NCBI GenBank assembly: GCA_023511675.1
Contig: JAIMBC010000009.1
Location: 1-47,356 of the forward strand
Origin: Pirellulales bacterium
Lineage (GTDB): Bacteria; Planctomycetota; Planctomycetia; Pirellulales; JAIMBC01
Direction of reading: 5' to 3'
DNA length: 47,356 nucleotides
A model generated the notes under the pieces. That model had not been told where the DNA came from. It made no database searches and was given only the letters and a program-made list of their open reading frames with translations. The position numbers and the translations under genes were made by a program. This document shows positions 24,914 to 33,330 of this stretch, piece after piece; position 1 is the first letter of the stretch, and every line of letters starts with the position of its first letter.

Positions 24914-26176
24914 GTGAGTAGCGCGCCGCGCCCATCACGCCTCCCTGTTGCTATCACTGGGATTGGTCTGGTTGCCTCGGTGGGCTCAGACCGCGAATCG
25001 GTGTGGCGCGCTGTGCAGCGCGGCCAGAGCGGCGTGCGGGTGCTGCGCCGGCTGCGCGGCATTCCAGACGGCATGATGCTTGGAGCCACAGTGGAGCTAG
25101 AACCCGAGCAGCCAGGGCAGCTCAAGGTTGTGGCACTTGCCTTGCGCGCGGCAGCAGAGGCGATGGCAGATAGCCGGATTGGCTGGAGCGGCGTGGATTA
25201 TACCCGTTTTGGCTGTGCGGTCGCTGGGCACATGGGAGACACGGCCGGCCTGGAGGAGAAATGCGGCCTTCCGCCGCGGAGCAATGATGCCGTTCCCTGG
25301 TACCATCAGTGGCTGCCCAACAGTGCCTGCCACTACGTGGGCAGGCGTTTCGGACTGTTGGGACCGAGGCTATGCCACTCCACGGCGTGCGCCAGCGGCC
25401 TGATCGAGGTGCTGGCGGGGATGCGCGCCATACAGGACGGGCGCTGCGACGCCGTGCTGGCAGGCAGTGCCGAGGCCATCCATCCCCTGTTTGCTGCGGG
25501 CTTTCATGCTATGCGTGTGCTGGCATGGCACGAAGATCCGGCGCAGGCGTGCCGGCCCTTCGACAGCAGGCGCAACGGATTTGTGATGGGTGAAGGCGCG
25601 GCAATGTTCGTGCTGGAGAGACTGGACCATGCTCTGCAGCGCGGGGCACGAATCTACGCAGAGATCCTGGCAGGGAAAATGCTGGCCGAAGCCCACCACG
25701 TCACGGACCTGGATCTCGAGAGCGAAGCTCTCCGCCGGCTGATCATTGGCGTGCTCCAGCGTGCACACCTGCCGCCCGAGGGTTTGGACTATATCAATGC
25801 CCACGGCACGGGCACACAGCAGAACGATCCCATGGAGGTGCGCGGCATCCGCCGGGCACTGGGGGCAGCCGCCGACCGCATCTGCGTCAGTTCCACCAAG
25901 TCGATGCTCGGCCACCTGGTGAATGCAGCCGGCAGCGTCGAGCTGGCGATCACGGTGCTGGCGCTGAGAGACGGCTACGTGCCTCCCACGGCGAACCTTA
26001 CGGATCCTGACCCGCGCTGCGATCTCGACTGCATCCCGCTGGTGGGGCGCGAGGTGCGTTGCCAGCACGCCTTGAAGCTCTCCGTAGCCTTCGGAGGGCA
26101 CCTGGCTGCCGTGGTGTTGCGGCGGTGGAACGATGCGTCCACGGGCTTTGCCTATCCCGTCCAGCGTGCGGCGTGA
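24914..26176 (+). CDS. Beta-ketoacyl-ACP synthase, FabF-like
   Basis: Condensing enzyme of the KAS II/thiolase fold, 420 residues, which extends an acyl chain with malonyl-ACP. The triad is complete: Cys159 in STACASG, His297 in NAHGTGTQQND and His334 in KSMLGHLVNAAGS. Family segments VAITGIGLVASVG at the start and GEGAAMFVLE are present. The start is GTG 24914, with AAAAGG 6-7 bases upstream, giving the normal FabF N-terminus; upstream in-frame sequence is not conserved. No acyl carrier protein or other fab gene adjoins it, so it may serve either housekeeping elongation or a special lipid. The GHLVNAAG variant of the usual GHLLGAAG is slightly unusual. Confidence 0.9.
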   Translation: MSSAPRPSRLPVAITGIGLVASVGSDRESVWRAVQRGQSGVRVLRRLRGIPDGMMLGATVELEPEQPGQLKVVALALRAAAEAMADSRIGWSGVDYTRFGCAVAGHMGDTAGLEEKCGLPPRSNDAVPWYHQWLPNSACHYVGRRFGLLGPRLCHSTACASGLIEVLAGMRAIQDGRCDAVLAGSAEAIHPLFAAGFHAMRVLAWHEDPAQACRPFDSRRNGFVMGEGAAMFVLERLDHALQRGARIYAEILAGKMLAEAHHVTDLDLESEALRRLIIGVLQRAHLPPEGLDYINAHGTGTQQNDPMEVRGIRRALGAAADRICVSSTKSMLGHLVNAAGSVELAITVLALRDGYVPPTANLTDPDPRCDLDCIPLVGREVRCQHALKLSVAFGGHLAAVVLRRWNDASTGFAYPVQRAA

Positions 26177-26183
26177 GCCAGAG

Positions 26184-26203
26184 AGGACGCCCGCAAGCGT
26201 CCT
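26184..26203 (+). terminator. Hairpin right after the ketoacyl synthase gene
   Basis: AGGACGC (26184-26190) pairs with GCGTCCT (26197-26203) around a CCGCAA loop, starting 8 bases after the stop codon. No U tract. The stem is similar to the hairpin at 24729-24765. Confidence 0.5.
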
Positions 26204-26322
26204 GCGCCGGCGGCTGCGGGGCGAAGTGTTGTCATCGCCCGGCGCTCACTTCGGCGTGCTGGCAAGCTGTGGCGCCATGGGGAGCTATCCATCGAAGTGC
26301 AAAGAGCGCTTCGCGCGGCCCA

Positions 26323-26341
26323 CGGCAGCCTGAGGCTGCCG
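26323..26341. terminator. Hairpin in a convergent spacer
   Basis: CGGCAGCC (26323-26330) and GGCTGCCG (26334-26341) form a perfect 8-bp stem with a TGA loop. It lies between the convergent ketoacyl synthase gene and the 911-residue protein gene and could serve either. Confidence 0.4.
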
Positions 26342-26452
26342 GGAGATCTGGCCGGCATCGAGGCTACAAAGGTGCGTCATGAGGCGTGGCGCCCAGCCGG
26401 GCTGCTGACTGCCGGCGGGGCTGCTGGCTGCCGGGCCTGCTCATCAGGTGCT

Positions 26453-29188
26453 TTAGCGTACATAGCGGCGGCGCCAGTACCACCGGGCGCTGGCGGGGGG
26501 TGGGGCAGGGGCCAGCGCCAGGCCGAGCCAGCCGTCTTGAAACACAAGCTGTGTCACTTCCAGCCCGGCCAGCCGCGGGTCTTGCAGGAGCCGCTCGGGC
26601 ATGAGTTCCACCGGCTGGTCGGCGGGAAAGATCTTGACGAACACGCCGCGCAGTGCGATCAGCATGCGGCCGCTGAGGCGAGGGCCCGTGAGCTGTATGG
26701 CTCCGTCTCGCACCAGTTGGGCGTGCAGGCCGTTGCACTGGGGCCGAAAGAAAACCTTGGCAGAAATGTCTCGCCAGCTCTTGGCGGGCGTGCGAATCTC
26801 GGCCAGGTTGAGCTGCAATGCCACCTTCTCCTGGTCGAATCGCAGATAGACGGCATCCTGGGGTGCGAAGGTGACGCGTAAATCGTCGCTGTAGTTGGTT
26901 GACAGGGCCTGGGCGGGAAGCTGGAATCGCTCGCAAATACGTGCTTGCAGTTCTGGCACCGTGCAGCTAAGGCCGTTCAGCTCCAGACGCTCCACCAGAT
27001 TGTTCAGCAGCGATTCGTGGAGCTGCAAGCTGGCAAGGCTATGAGAGGGGGCCAGCGGCCGTGGCGTGTGCGCGGCGAGCTGCAAGGGGCCGGCCAACCT
27101 CGCGCGCACGGTGGCTCGCTCGGCGGTGGTGCGCAGCTCCACCACCTCCGGCCGCAACTCCAGCGCGGCCAGCGGCTCCAGCAGGCGGCCCTCGATGCGC
27201 GACGCCAGGGCCTCGATGCGTTCTCCAGCCGTGGCATCGAGCTGTTGACTTACGCGGGCCACTACCTTGCGCCGTGCCTCGCTGCGCAACCGCGCCCGAC
27301 TCTGCTCATGCCGAGAGCGGACGATGCCCTGGATCAGCCTGTCCAGAATGGGAACGCCGTCGAAGTCGGTCTGCACCCCGCGTAGACGCATCGCGCTATC
27401 TGCCTGGGCGCTGGCGGGCGCGAGCATCAGTCCCTGTGCGGTCACGGCGATCTCTTTGCGCGCCACAAAGGGAGACTGGCTGGCGTTGAACAGGGTTGCC
27501 AGCCCGGCCGACGAACTGGTGCGTGCGGCCACGACCCCCTCTGCCACGAGATGCAGCCGCACGCAGTGAGGATCGGGAACGAGGCGGACGCGCACCTGCG
27601 TGTTGGTGGTACTCCAGCCACGGGTAGGAAGGCCCAGCACGCGCTCATTCACGGGCAGCTCGATGGTCGGCTGTGGGGGGACGAAGCGATCCAGCAGTCG
27701 AGCGTGGACAGCCAGGCGCAGATTTGGGCCCCTGTAGTACGTGCTCACATGGCTGTCGAGCCGCTCTCGGCCTGGCCAGGCCTCTCCGGCAAGGGCCACG
27801 GTTTCGCTGACCAAGGCTCGAGCCAGGCTGGGCAGCCGCTGCTCTTCGTAGGCCAGAATGGCATCGGCCCAGCGGTCGCGCGCCACACGCCAGCGCTCGA
27901 GTTCCTGCTGGGCGGCCAGGCTGTCTGCCAGTTTTGTTCGATCCGCGTGCCGCGAGGCCAGGCCGGCGGCCGAATCCGGCAGCGGCGCCACAAGTTCCCA
28001 GGCTGCTAACAGCCGCCGCATGGCCGCCGCAAGGTGCAACACCGCCATGGCGTCCGGGGCGCCCCTCGCGGCCTCGGCCTCGGCTCCCACAAGCACCGGA
28101 TGCCGCTCGTCGAGCAATTCGGCCAGATCTGCCAGCAGCGCAATGGCCCGTGCCGGATGGGCATCGGCTGCCGCCGCCAGCTCCCGGACGCATGCTTGCA
28201 CCAGGCGGGCCCATTCAGAATACGCGCCGTCTCTCGCCAGCGAATCCAGGCTGGCCGCCAGCGAGTCGGGCAGCCGCCAGGGGCCGCGTGCAGCCCTGAC
28301 CTCCTCTGTCGGCAACGCCGGCTGCGCCCTCGACTCGCCGACCTGCTCCTCCGCTGTTGCCTGGGGCATCGCTGCGGCAGGCTGCGTCGTGGGTGCCTCC
28401 GCGGCATTCGCCACAGGGGGAGAAGGTACCATCGCCACCCAGCCGCCCGCCGGCTCATCGACCGGTCGGAAGCGGCACAGCGGGGCCGGCTCGGGCGGCT
28501 GAGGGCAAAGGTACACGTCCCCAATGCCCGGTACCTCTCGCTCTAATGAGGCCGGCGGTGCCGACGGCCCTCTCGACGGCACAGAGGGCGTTTGGCAGAA
28601 CGTCGGTGGCGGCACAAGCCACGCTGAGCCGCATTCGGGCAAGGACAACTCAGCCTGAGTCCACGCCGCCGTTACGGGCACGACCGCCTCCGACCCGCAA
28701 GGCGGGGCAACCTCGCCCGGTTCAAGCGGATTCTCACCACCACCGCCCAAGGCCAAGGCAGGCGAGTTGGGGCTGGAATCGGCATAGAGCGAAGTCTTCG
28801 GCTCTGCAACAACAGAGCGCGCCACATGGGAGGCGGCGGGCGGCTCATGCTCCGCAGCTTGCCCCAACGCGCCAGATACCCCTTCCTGCCGAGACGGTAC
28901 GTTCGTCAGCGGCTGAGGTCCCTCTGCGGTCGGCATGGCCGTCCCGGCCGAGGTTGCCGACGAAACACGCACCCCCGCCTGTTGCGCGCCAGACGCTGCA
29001 TGGGCCCGCCGCTGAGCAACCTGTGGCTTCGGCACTGGCCGCTCGTGCAGCGGCATGACCAACCGAGGCCCACGTGCTTGCGGCTTGAGCAGCCGCTGCC
29101 AACGATTCGGCGAGGCAACACTAACCACAAACAGCGTGGAGAGCACGACCAGGAAGACCCAGGTGCCTTGCGCTTCGTCGCGGTTCAT
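26453..29188 (-). CDS. Large membrane-anchored protein of unknown function
   Basis: Not recognised. 911 residues: one N-terminal TM (about 9-28, VFLVVLSTLFVVSVA) with a short charged lead suggests an anchor with the bulk outside the cytoplasm. Residues about 35-330 are Pro/Ala/Ser-rich and probably disordered. About 330-480 is predicted helical and Ala/Leu/Arg-rich. The last 430 residues are mixed alpha/beta and look folded, e.g. TIELPVNERVLGLPTRGW, VRVRLVPDPHCVRLHLVAEG and a closing VTQLVFQDGWLGLAL. There is no enzyme motif I can name. The start at 29188 puts the TM right at the N-terminus. It stands alone between convergent and divergent neighbours. I believe such proteins occur in planctomycetes only, but this is from memory. 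Confidence 0.7.
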   Translation of the reverse strand: MNRDEAQGTWVFLVVLSTLFVVSVASPNRWQRLLKPQARGPRLVMPLHERPVPKPQVAQRRAHAASGAQQAGVRVSSATSAGTAMPTAEGPQPLTNVPSRQEGVSGALGQAAEHEPPAASHVARSVVAEPKTSLYADSSPNSPALALGGGGENPLEPGEVAPPCGSEAVVPVTAAWTQAELSLPECGSAWLVPPPTFCQTPSVPSRGPSAPPASLEREVPGIGDVYLCPQPPEPAPLCRFRPVDEPAGGWVAMVPSPPVANAAEAPTTQPAAAMPQATAEEQVGESRAQPALPTEEVRAARGPWRLPDSLAASLDSLARDGAYSEWARLVQACVRELAAAADAHPARAIALLADLAELLDERHPVLVGAEAEAARGAPDAMAVLHLAAAMRRLLAAWELVAPLPDSAAGLASRHADRTKLADSLAAQQELERWRVARDRWADAILAYEEQRLPSLARALVSETVALAGEAWPGRERLDSHVSTYYRGPNLRLAVHARLLDRFVPPQPTIELPVNERVLGLPTRGWSTTNTQVRVRLVPDPHCVRLHLVAEGVVAARTSSSAGLATLFNASQSPFVARKEIAVTAQGLMLAPASAQADSAMRLRGVQTDFDGVPILDRLIQGIVRSRHEQSRARLRSEARRKVVARVSQQLDATAGERIEALASRIEGRLLEPLAALELRPEVVELRTTAERATVRARLAGPLQLAAHTPRPLAPSHSLASLQLHESLLNNLVERLELNGLSCTVPELQARICERFQLPAQALSTNYSDDLRVTFAPQDAVYLRFDQEKVALQLNLAEIRTPAKSWRDISAKVFFRPQCNGLHAQLVRDGAIQLTGPRLSGRMLIALRGVFVKIFPADQPVELMPERLLQDPRLAGLEVTQLVFQDGWLGLALAPAPPPASARWYWRRRYVR

Positions 29189-29577
29189 CCGTTTGCGTCT
29201 CTGCTCCGATGGTGCTCATGCACGTTGTTTGTCCATTGCAAAGAATCGGTTAACTGCACAGGGCAAGTGGAATGGCGAGCGGGCGAAGGATGGCAGGACC
29301 CTGGTTCGAGTGCCTTCCAGGCGCATTGGGTAAACTTTGCTGGCTGCCAGGTCAGCCCTCAAGTCACGGGCAAAGGGCCCGCGAGCAGCCGCAGCGGCCG
29401 GGCAGCCAGCTTGCAGCCTCTTGATGGCCACGGACGCACGCCTGGCTCGGGTACAGGCACATTGCTGAGCCTTGCCTGCCGTTGGGCTGGGTCATAGACT
29501 CGTGCCAATGCTCGGGCCTCCGTGGCGCGCGTGCGGCCATGGGCGAGCGCCCGGCCCATGCGTACTTAAGTCCTGTG
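29189..29577. other. Divergent spacer before the dehydrogenase gene
   Basis: Separates the 911-residue protein gene (minus) from the 2-hydroxyacid dehydrogenase gene (plus). It contains a promoter candidate for the latter at 29472-29500. No conserved frame was seen. Confidence 0.4.
29472..29500 (+). promoter_or_regulatory. Possible promoter of the 2-hydroxyacid dehydrogenase gene
   Basis: TTGCCT (29472-29477) and TAGACT (29495-29500) with 17 bases between them; each box matches the consensus at four of six positions. It lies 78 bases before ATG 29578. Confidence 0.35.
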
Positions 29578-30573
29578 ATGGCGCGAGTTCTGGTAACACC
29601 TTATCTCTTGCGAAATGCCGCCGGCCCCTACAAGGACGTTCTCGAAGGCGCTGGCTTTGAAGTCGTCTGGCCCAGGACTACGCTCTCTGAATCGCACCCG
29701 GAGAGCGAAAAGCTGCTGGCGGAGCTACAGGGGATTGATGCCGTCTTGGCAGGGAGCGAACGCTACACGGGCGAGGTGCTCGCCGGCTCTCAATTGAGGG
29801 CCATCGCCCGCATGGGGGTCGGCTACGACGCCATAGACATGGCGGCGGCCACGCAGCGGGGCGTTGTGGTGACGATCACACCAGGCGCCAACGAACCATC
29901 GGTGGCAGAAACCACTCTGGCCCTGCTGCTGGGTGTGTACCGTGGGTTCCCCGCTCGCGATCGGGAGGCCCGCAGCGGCATCTGGACACGCAAGGTTCTT
30001 CCTCGCCTGGCCGGCCGCACGCTAGGGCTGGTCGGACTGGGCCGCATCGGCAAGGCCGTGGTTCCCAGGGCCCAAGGGTTGGGGCTGCGCGTCATCGCGC
30101 ACGATGTCCAGCCAGATCAAGCCTTTGCCCAGGCCCACGGCGTCCGCCTCTGTTCCTTCGACGATCTGCTGGCCGAAGCCGATATCGTCAGCCTCCACAC
30201 TCCTTGCACCCCTCAGACGCGGCATCTGATCAACCGCCAGACCCTCGCACGCATGAAAAAGGGGGCCGTGCTGATTAACACCGCACGTGGCGGCCTGGTA
30301 GACGAACAGGCGCTGGTCGAGGCCCTGCAAAGCGGGCATCTGTTCGCGGCGGGACTGGACGTGTTCGAGGTGGAACCTCTGCCTGCTGACAGTCCGTTGG
30401 CCCAACTTGATAACGTCCTCCTTTCGCCCCATGTGGGCGGACTGGACCACGACTCTCAACTCGCCATGAGTGTGATGGCCGCTCAGTCTCTGGTAGACCT
30501 GTACCAGGGCCGCTGGCCAGAAGGCTGCGTGGTCAACGACGGGCTGCGCAACGGCTGGCGGTGGAAGCGGTAG
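29578..30573 (+). CDS. D-isomer-specific 2-hydroxyacid dehydrogenase (phosphoglycerate dehydrogenase-like)
   Basis: NAD-dependent oxidoreductase of 331 residues. The Rossmann motif GLGRIG is at 153-158, the substrate-binding Arg is in NTARGGLVDE, the catalytic Glu in DVFEVEPLP, and the catalytic His in SPHVGG. The overall pattern (ARMGVGYDAID, HTPCTPQTRHLI) is like the catalytic part of serA, the first step of serine synthesis. It lacks the C-terminal regulatory and ACT domains of long SerA forms, so another 2-hydroxyacid (glyoxylate, hydroxypyruvate) may be the substrate. ATG 29578 gives the natural N-terminus (MARVLVTPYL). The gene is followed by a terminator hairpin at 30602. Confidence 0.85.
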   Translation: MARVLVTPYLLRNAAGPYKDVLEGAGFEVVWPRTTLSESHPESEKLLAELQGIDAVLAGSERYTGEVLAGSQLRAIARMGVGYDAIDMAAATQRGVVVTITPGANEPSVAETTLALLLGVYRGFPARDREARSGIWTRKVLPRLAGRTLGLVGLGRIGKAVVPRAQGLGLRVIAHDVQPDQAFAQAHGVRLCSFDDLLAEADIVSLHTPCTPQTRHLINRQTLARMKKGAVLINTARGGLVDEQALVEALQSGHLFAAGLDVFEVEPLPADSPLAQLDNVLLSPHVGGLDHDSQLAMSVMAAQSLVDLYQGRWPEGCVVNDGLRNGWRWKR

Positions 30574-30601
30574 CGCGGCCTGAACGGGGCGGCGGGGCGG
30601 C

Positions 30602-30627
30602 ACGGCGGCACGCCGTTCTGCATTCTT
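30602..30627 (+). terminator. Terminator of the 2-hydroxyacid dehydrogenase gene
   Basis: ACGGCG-GCA-CGCCGT (30602-30616) forms a tight 6-bp hairpin followed by a T-rich stretch (TCTGCATTCTT), 28 bases after the stop codon. It is the most terminator-like hairpin in the window. Confidence 0.5.
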
Positions 30628-30895
30628 ATGGTGCGGCGGGAGCGGCGCCACTGCCACGCTATGCTTTCGACTCCCGTTACAAGGCTGCCGAAGGCCAAGG
30701 GGCATCCCTGGCCGCTGCTGTTGCGAACTGCTCGAGGGGCTGAGGCAGGCCGCGACAATCCCTCGCCCACTAGCAGCTCCAGCAGCGCAGGCACCTTTCG
30801 CTGGCAAGCCCTCCACCGGTAAGGGCCGTGTTGGGGCGCAAAGTGCGGGGCGGCGAAGCGCTTTGCGTACCGCTTGGCCAGAAGCTTGTCCCTGC
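30628..30895. other. Convergent spacer
   Basis: Lies between the dehydrogenase terminator and the end of the minus-strand methyltransferase gene. No gene was seen. It contains one CCACTGCCA nonamer (30648-30656), shared with other spacers in the window. Confidence 0.35.
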
Positions 30896-31738
30896 TCAGG
30901 CGGCAGCGGCACGGGCTGCGGCAGCGCTTGAGCGCAGCAGCAGCCGGCACAGTCTGCGCGAGACCTGAATCGCAGTGCCGGCTGCCTCGCCGTGCGTCTC
31001 CGTTGTTCCCGCTGTGTGATGCAAGGGGGTTACCATTCGCTGTACGGCTGCCAGACCGGACTCGGCGAAGAGCTGCTGGACCGCGTCCATGGTGAATGCC
31101 CACAACTGGCCGGTTGCCGCCGGCACGCGCGTGGCACGTCGGCCAATGCCATCCTGTGGATCTTGCAAGGCAACCTCCAGCCACACCACGCCATGCGGCG
31201 CCAGCACACGGCGCGTCTCGGCGAGCACGCGCTGCGGATCCGCAGCTTGCTCCAACGCGCCGCACAGCAGCACCACATCAAACGCACCGGAGGCAAGCGG
31301 CAGATATTCCGGGCTGCCGGCCACCCAACGCACAGGACCAGCCCGTAGCAAGCCATGTGCGGCCAGCGCGCCCGCCAGGGGATCCACCCCGTACCGCAGC
31401 CCACAGCGGAACCCTTCCAGCCGTGCACTGCCGCTACTGCCCAGTTCCACCAGCCGCGTGCCGGACACGATCTGCACATGCGGCCTCAGCCATTCCTCGA
31501 TCCGCCGGCCCATCTGGCGGTTGGCCTGCGGGTCGCGCCCCCCTTCTGCCGCGCGTATCGCCAACTCATCCAACCTCGCTTGCTGCGCTGCCCGCCAACA
31601 TGGCAGCTCATCGGCCGGGAATATGTGCGGCATGGCATCGATCACCGGGAAGCCTCTCCCGCACTGAGCACAGCTCAACCAACCGCGGCTGCGCTCAAAC
31701 CTCCCGTGGTCCTCCGGACAGGCCAGTTCGTCCCACAT
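30896..31738 (-). CDS. SAM-dependent methyltransferase with a Trm112-like N-terminus
   Basis: 280 residues. The N-terminal 45 residues resemble the small zinc-binding Trm112 fold (ELACPEDHGRF ... LSCAQCGRGFPVIDAMPHIFP), though only three Cys are visible, with a His possibly as fourth ligand. The rest is a class I methyltransferase of the type-11 kind: RLVELGSSGSARLEGF as motif I, YGVDPLAGAL, FDVVLLCGALEQAADP, and RRVLAPHGVVWLEVAL. Substrate unknown. The start at ATG 31738 is favoured as AAGGA lies 8 bases upstream; ATG 31747 would add three residues. The C-terminus ends in an Ala-rich tail. Confidence 0.8.
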   Translation of the reverse strand: MWDELACPEDHGRFERSRGWLSCAQCGRGFPVIDAMPHIFPADELPCWRAAQQARLDELAIRAAEGGRDPQANRQMGRRIEEWLRPHVQIVSGTRLVELGSSGSARLEGFRCGLRYGVDPLAGALAAHGLLRAGPVRWVAGSPEYLPLASGAFDVVLLCGALEQAADPQRVLAETRRVLAPHGVVWLEVALQDPQDGIGRRATRVPAATGQLWAFTMDAVQQLFAESGLAAVQRMVTPLHHTAGTTETHGEAAGTAIQVSRRLCRLLLRSSAAAARAAAA

Positions 31739-32059
31739 ACTCAGCATCCTTGCAGCACGATGTTCGCGGGCACACGGTACACGACGGCCAAGTTGGCTCG
31801 CCGTGCGACGGGCCGAAGTATGCCACAGACGTGCCGGCCGGTAAACCGCAGCTTGCACACAGCCCCGAAACGCCCCGCCCCTCCCCTAGCGGCACCAGCG
31901 ATACCAGGGCATCTGGCAGCTCGCTCCCAGCTCCCGGTCGGCTGGCACGCGAACCCGCGTTGGGCCGTATCAGGCCAGTCGGTCTCAGTCGGCCGGCAGG
32001 CCCCAGGCCGCTGCTACGGCCGGAGCAAGAACCGCCGCCATGTGCCAGACCAACCCGTG
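31739..32059. other. Spacer between two minus-strand genes
   Basis: No conserved frame, promoter of good quality or RNA gene was seen between the unknown membrane protein gene and the methyltransferase gene. Confidence 0.4.
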
Positions 32060-32932
32060 CTAGCAGCGGCCCGCCAAACGAGTCATGACGTGCTCGGCCG
32101 CCGCGGGCGATAGCCATCCCCGCCACACACGCCGCCCGGCCGGACCGGTAACAACCAGCAGCACCGGGCCGCAGCCTCCCACACATGAGATTACCTGCAC
32201 GTGTGCCGAATCGGGCGGCCCCGCTACACTCTGTCCGAGACCCGCTGCCAATTCAGCCACGGCATCGCTCCCCAGCCGGCCAGCGCGTATGGTTCGATAC
32301 CAGGACTCGCAACGAGGACAGTACGGCCAGCGTGCAAACCAGCGGGTGCCCCAGGCGGCGGCACCGGCCAAGAGCAGCGCGTCAATTGCCCACCAGAACC
32401 AGGCCCAGGGTCCACGCGCCCGCCATCTCCACAAGGGCCGGCCCACGCGTGCCTCGCCTTGCATGAACTCCCACAGGCTGCCAGGCGGCTCCACGAGCAA
32501 CTCCCCGATGCCGACTACCGCCCCACGTCCCTGGCGGCCTATCTGGCGGGCAGCCTCTGCCTCGGCCTCGATTTGCCTTCGCTGCGCTCGCACGACAGCG
32601 CTGCGGTAGGCCCACAGGTGCTGTCCCGCGGCCGCCAGCAATCCTGCACACAGCGCCACGCCCATCGCCGTGCGTACATGGGTCAGGCGGCATGCCCGCA
32701 GCGACAGGCCCAGCAGGCCGGCCAGTACCAACCCCACCGCCAGCGGGAAGACCACCAGCGGCGCCGCCACGGCCTCGGCGCGAGCCGCAAGCCATGACAG
32801 CCCCACTGCCCATGGCACCGCCAGGCAAGCAAAGACCGCGCCGCGCCGCAACTGGAAGCGGGCCGGTTCGGGAGGCTGAGCGATAGATGTGGCAGGTGGG
32901 CCGCTCACGTCTGTAATCCTACCGGCAAACAT
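32060..32932 (-). CDS. Membrane protein of unknown function with CPRC and CVGGCG motifs
   Basis: Not assigned to a family. 290 residues: TM segments at about 32-50, 56-75, 85-105 and one near 190-210. Between the third and fourth is a charged helical stretch (RAQRRQIEAEAEAARQIG) and an amphipathic loop. The C-terminal domain has WPYCPRCESWYRTI and, 50 residues on, VISCVGGCGPVLLVV, then LSPAAAEHVM. Two Cys pairs could bind a metal ion or an Fe-S cluster; the last part loosely recalls the end of thioredoxin-like [2Fe-2S] ferredoxins, but this is a weak resemblance. The start is ATG 32932; an in-frame extension to 32989 is less likely. The neighbours do not suggest a role. Confidence 0.65.
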   Translation of the reverse strand: MFAGRITDVSGPPATSIAQPPEPARFQLRRGAVFACLAVPWAVGLSWLAARAEAVAAPLVVFPLAVGLVLAGLLGLSLRACRLTHVRTAMGVALCAGLLAAAGQHLWAYRSAVVRAQRRQIEAEAEAARQIGRQGRGAVVGIGELLVEPPGSLWEFMQGEARVGRPLWRWRARGPWAWFWWAIDALLLAGAAAWGTRWFARWPYCPRCESWYRTIRAGRLGSDAVAELAAGLGQSVAGPPDSAHVQVISCVGGCGPVLLVVTGPAGRRVWRGWLSPAAAEHVMTRLAGRC

Positions 32933-33330
32933 GGCGGAAGGCGTGCCTGCGGCTGAGGGAAGGCATGGGGCGCGTAGGACGGCGTACACGTACGGCAGCA
33001 GCCGCTGCTCTCTGTAGCGGCGCCTTAATGGTCATCCGTACCGTAATGTCGCACATGTTTCCCCGGTGGCAGTGGCTGGCCGCAATCATTCACGCTTCGG
33101 CAGCCGATCATTGCCAGGTTTCGCCGGTGGCAGTGGCTGGCTGGCACATCCGGCATCTCAGCTATTGCCCTGGCTTCTTGTGGCACAGGCTGGCACGGCC
33201 GGGCCGCTTTGCCGGCACGCAGGCCGGGCGTCCAGATGGCTCCCCCTTTAGAAACCGGGCCAGGAGGGTAAATGCGTTGAACGACGAGTGACACAGGCAC
33301 ATGGTCAAGGCCCACTGCCACACGGCAGCC
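32933..33330. other. Divergent spacer with paired direct repeats
   Basis: Lies between two unknown membrane-protein genes on opposite strands. It holds two near-identical 24-base repeats (33057-33080 and 33118-33141) and a further CCACTGCCA at 33312-33320. No gene was recognised. Confidence 0.45.
33057..33141. repeat. Pair of 24-bp direct repeats, 61 bases apart
   Basis: GTTTCNCCGGTGGCAGTGG, continuing CTGGC, occurs at 33057-33080 and 33118-33141 with a single difference. The core TGGCAGTGG (or its complement CCACTGCCA) recurs in other spacers at 30648-30656, 33312-33320 and 40098-40106. Confidence 0.75.
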
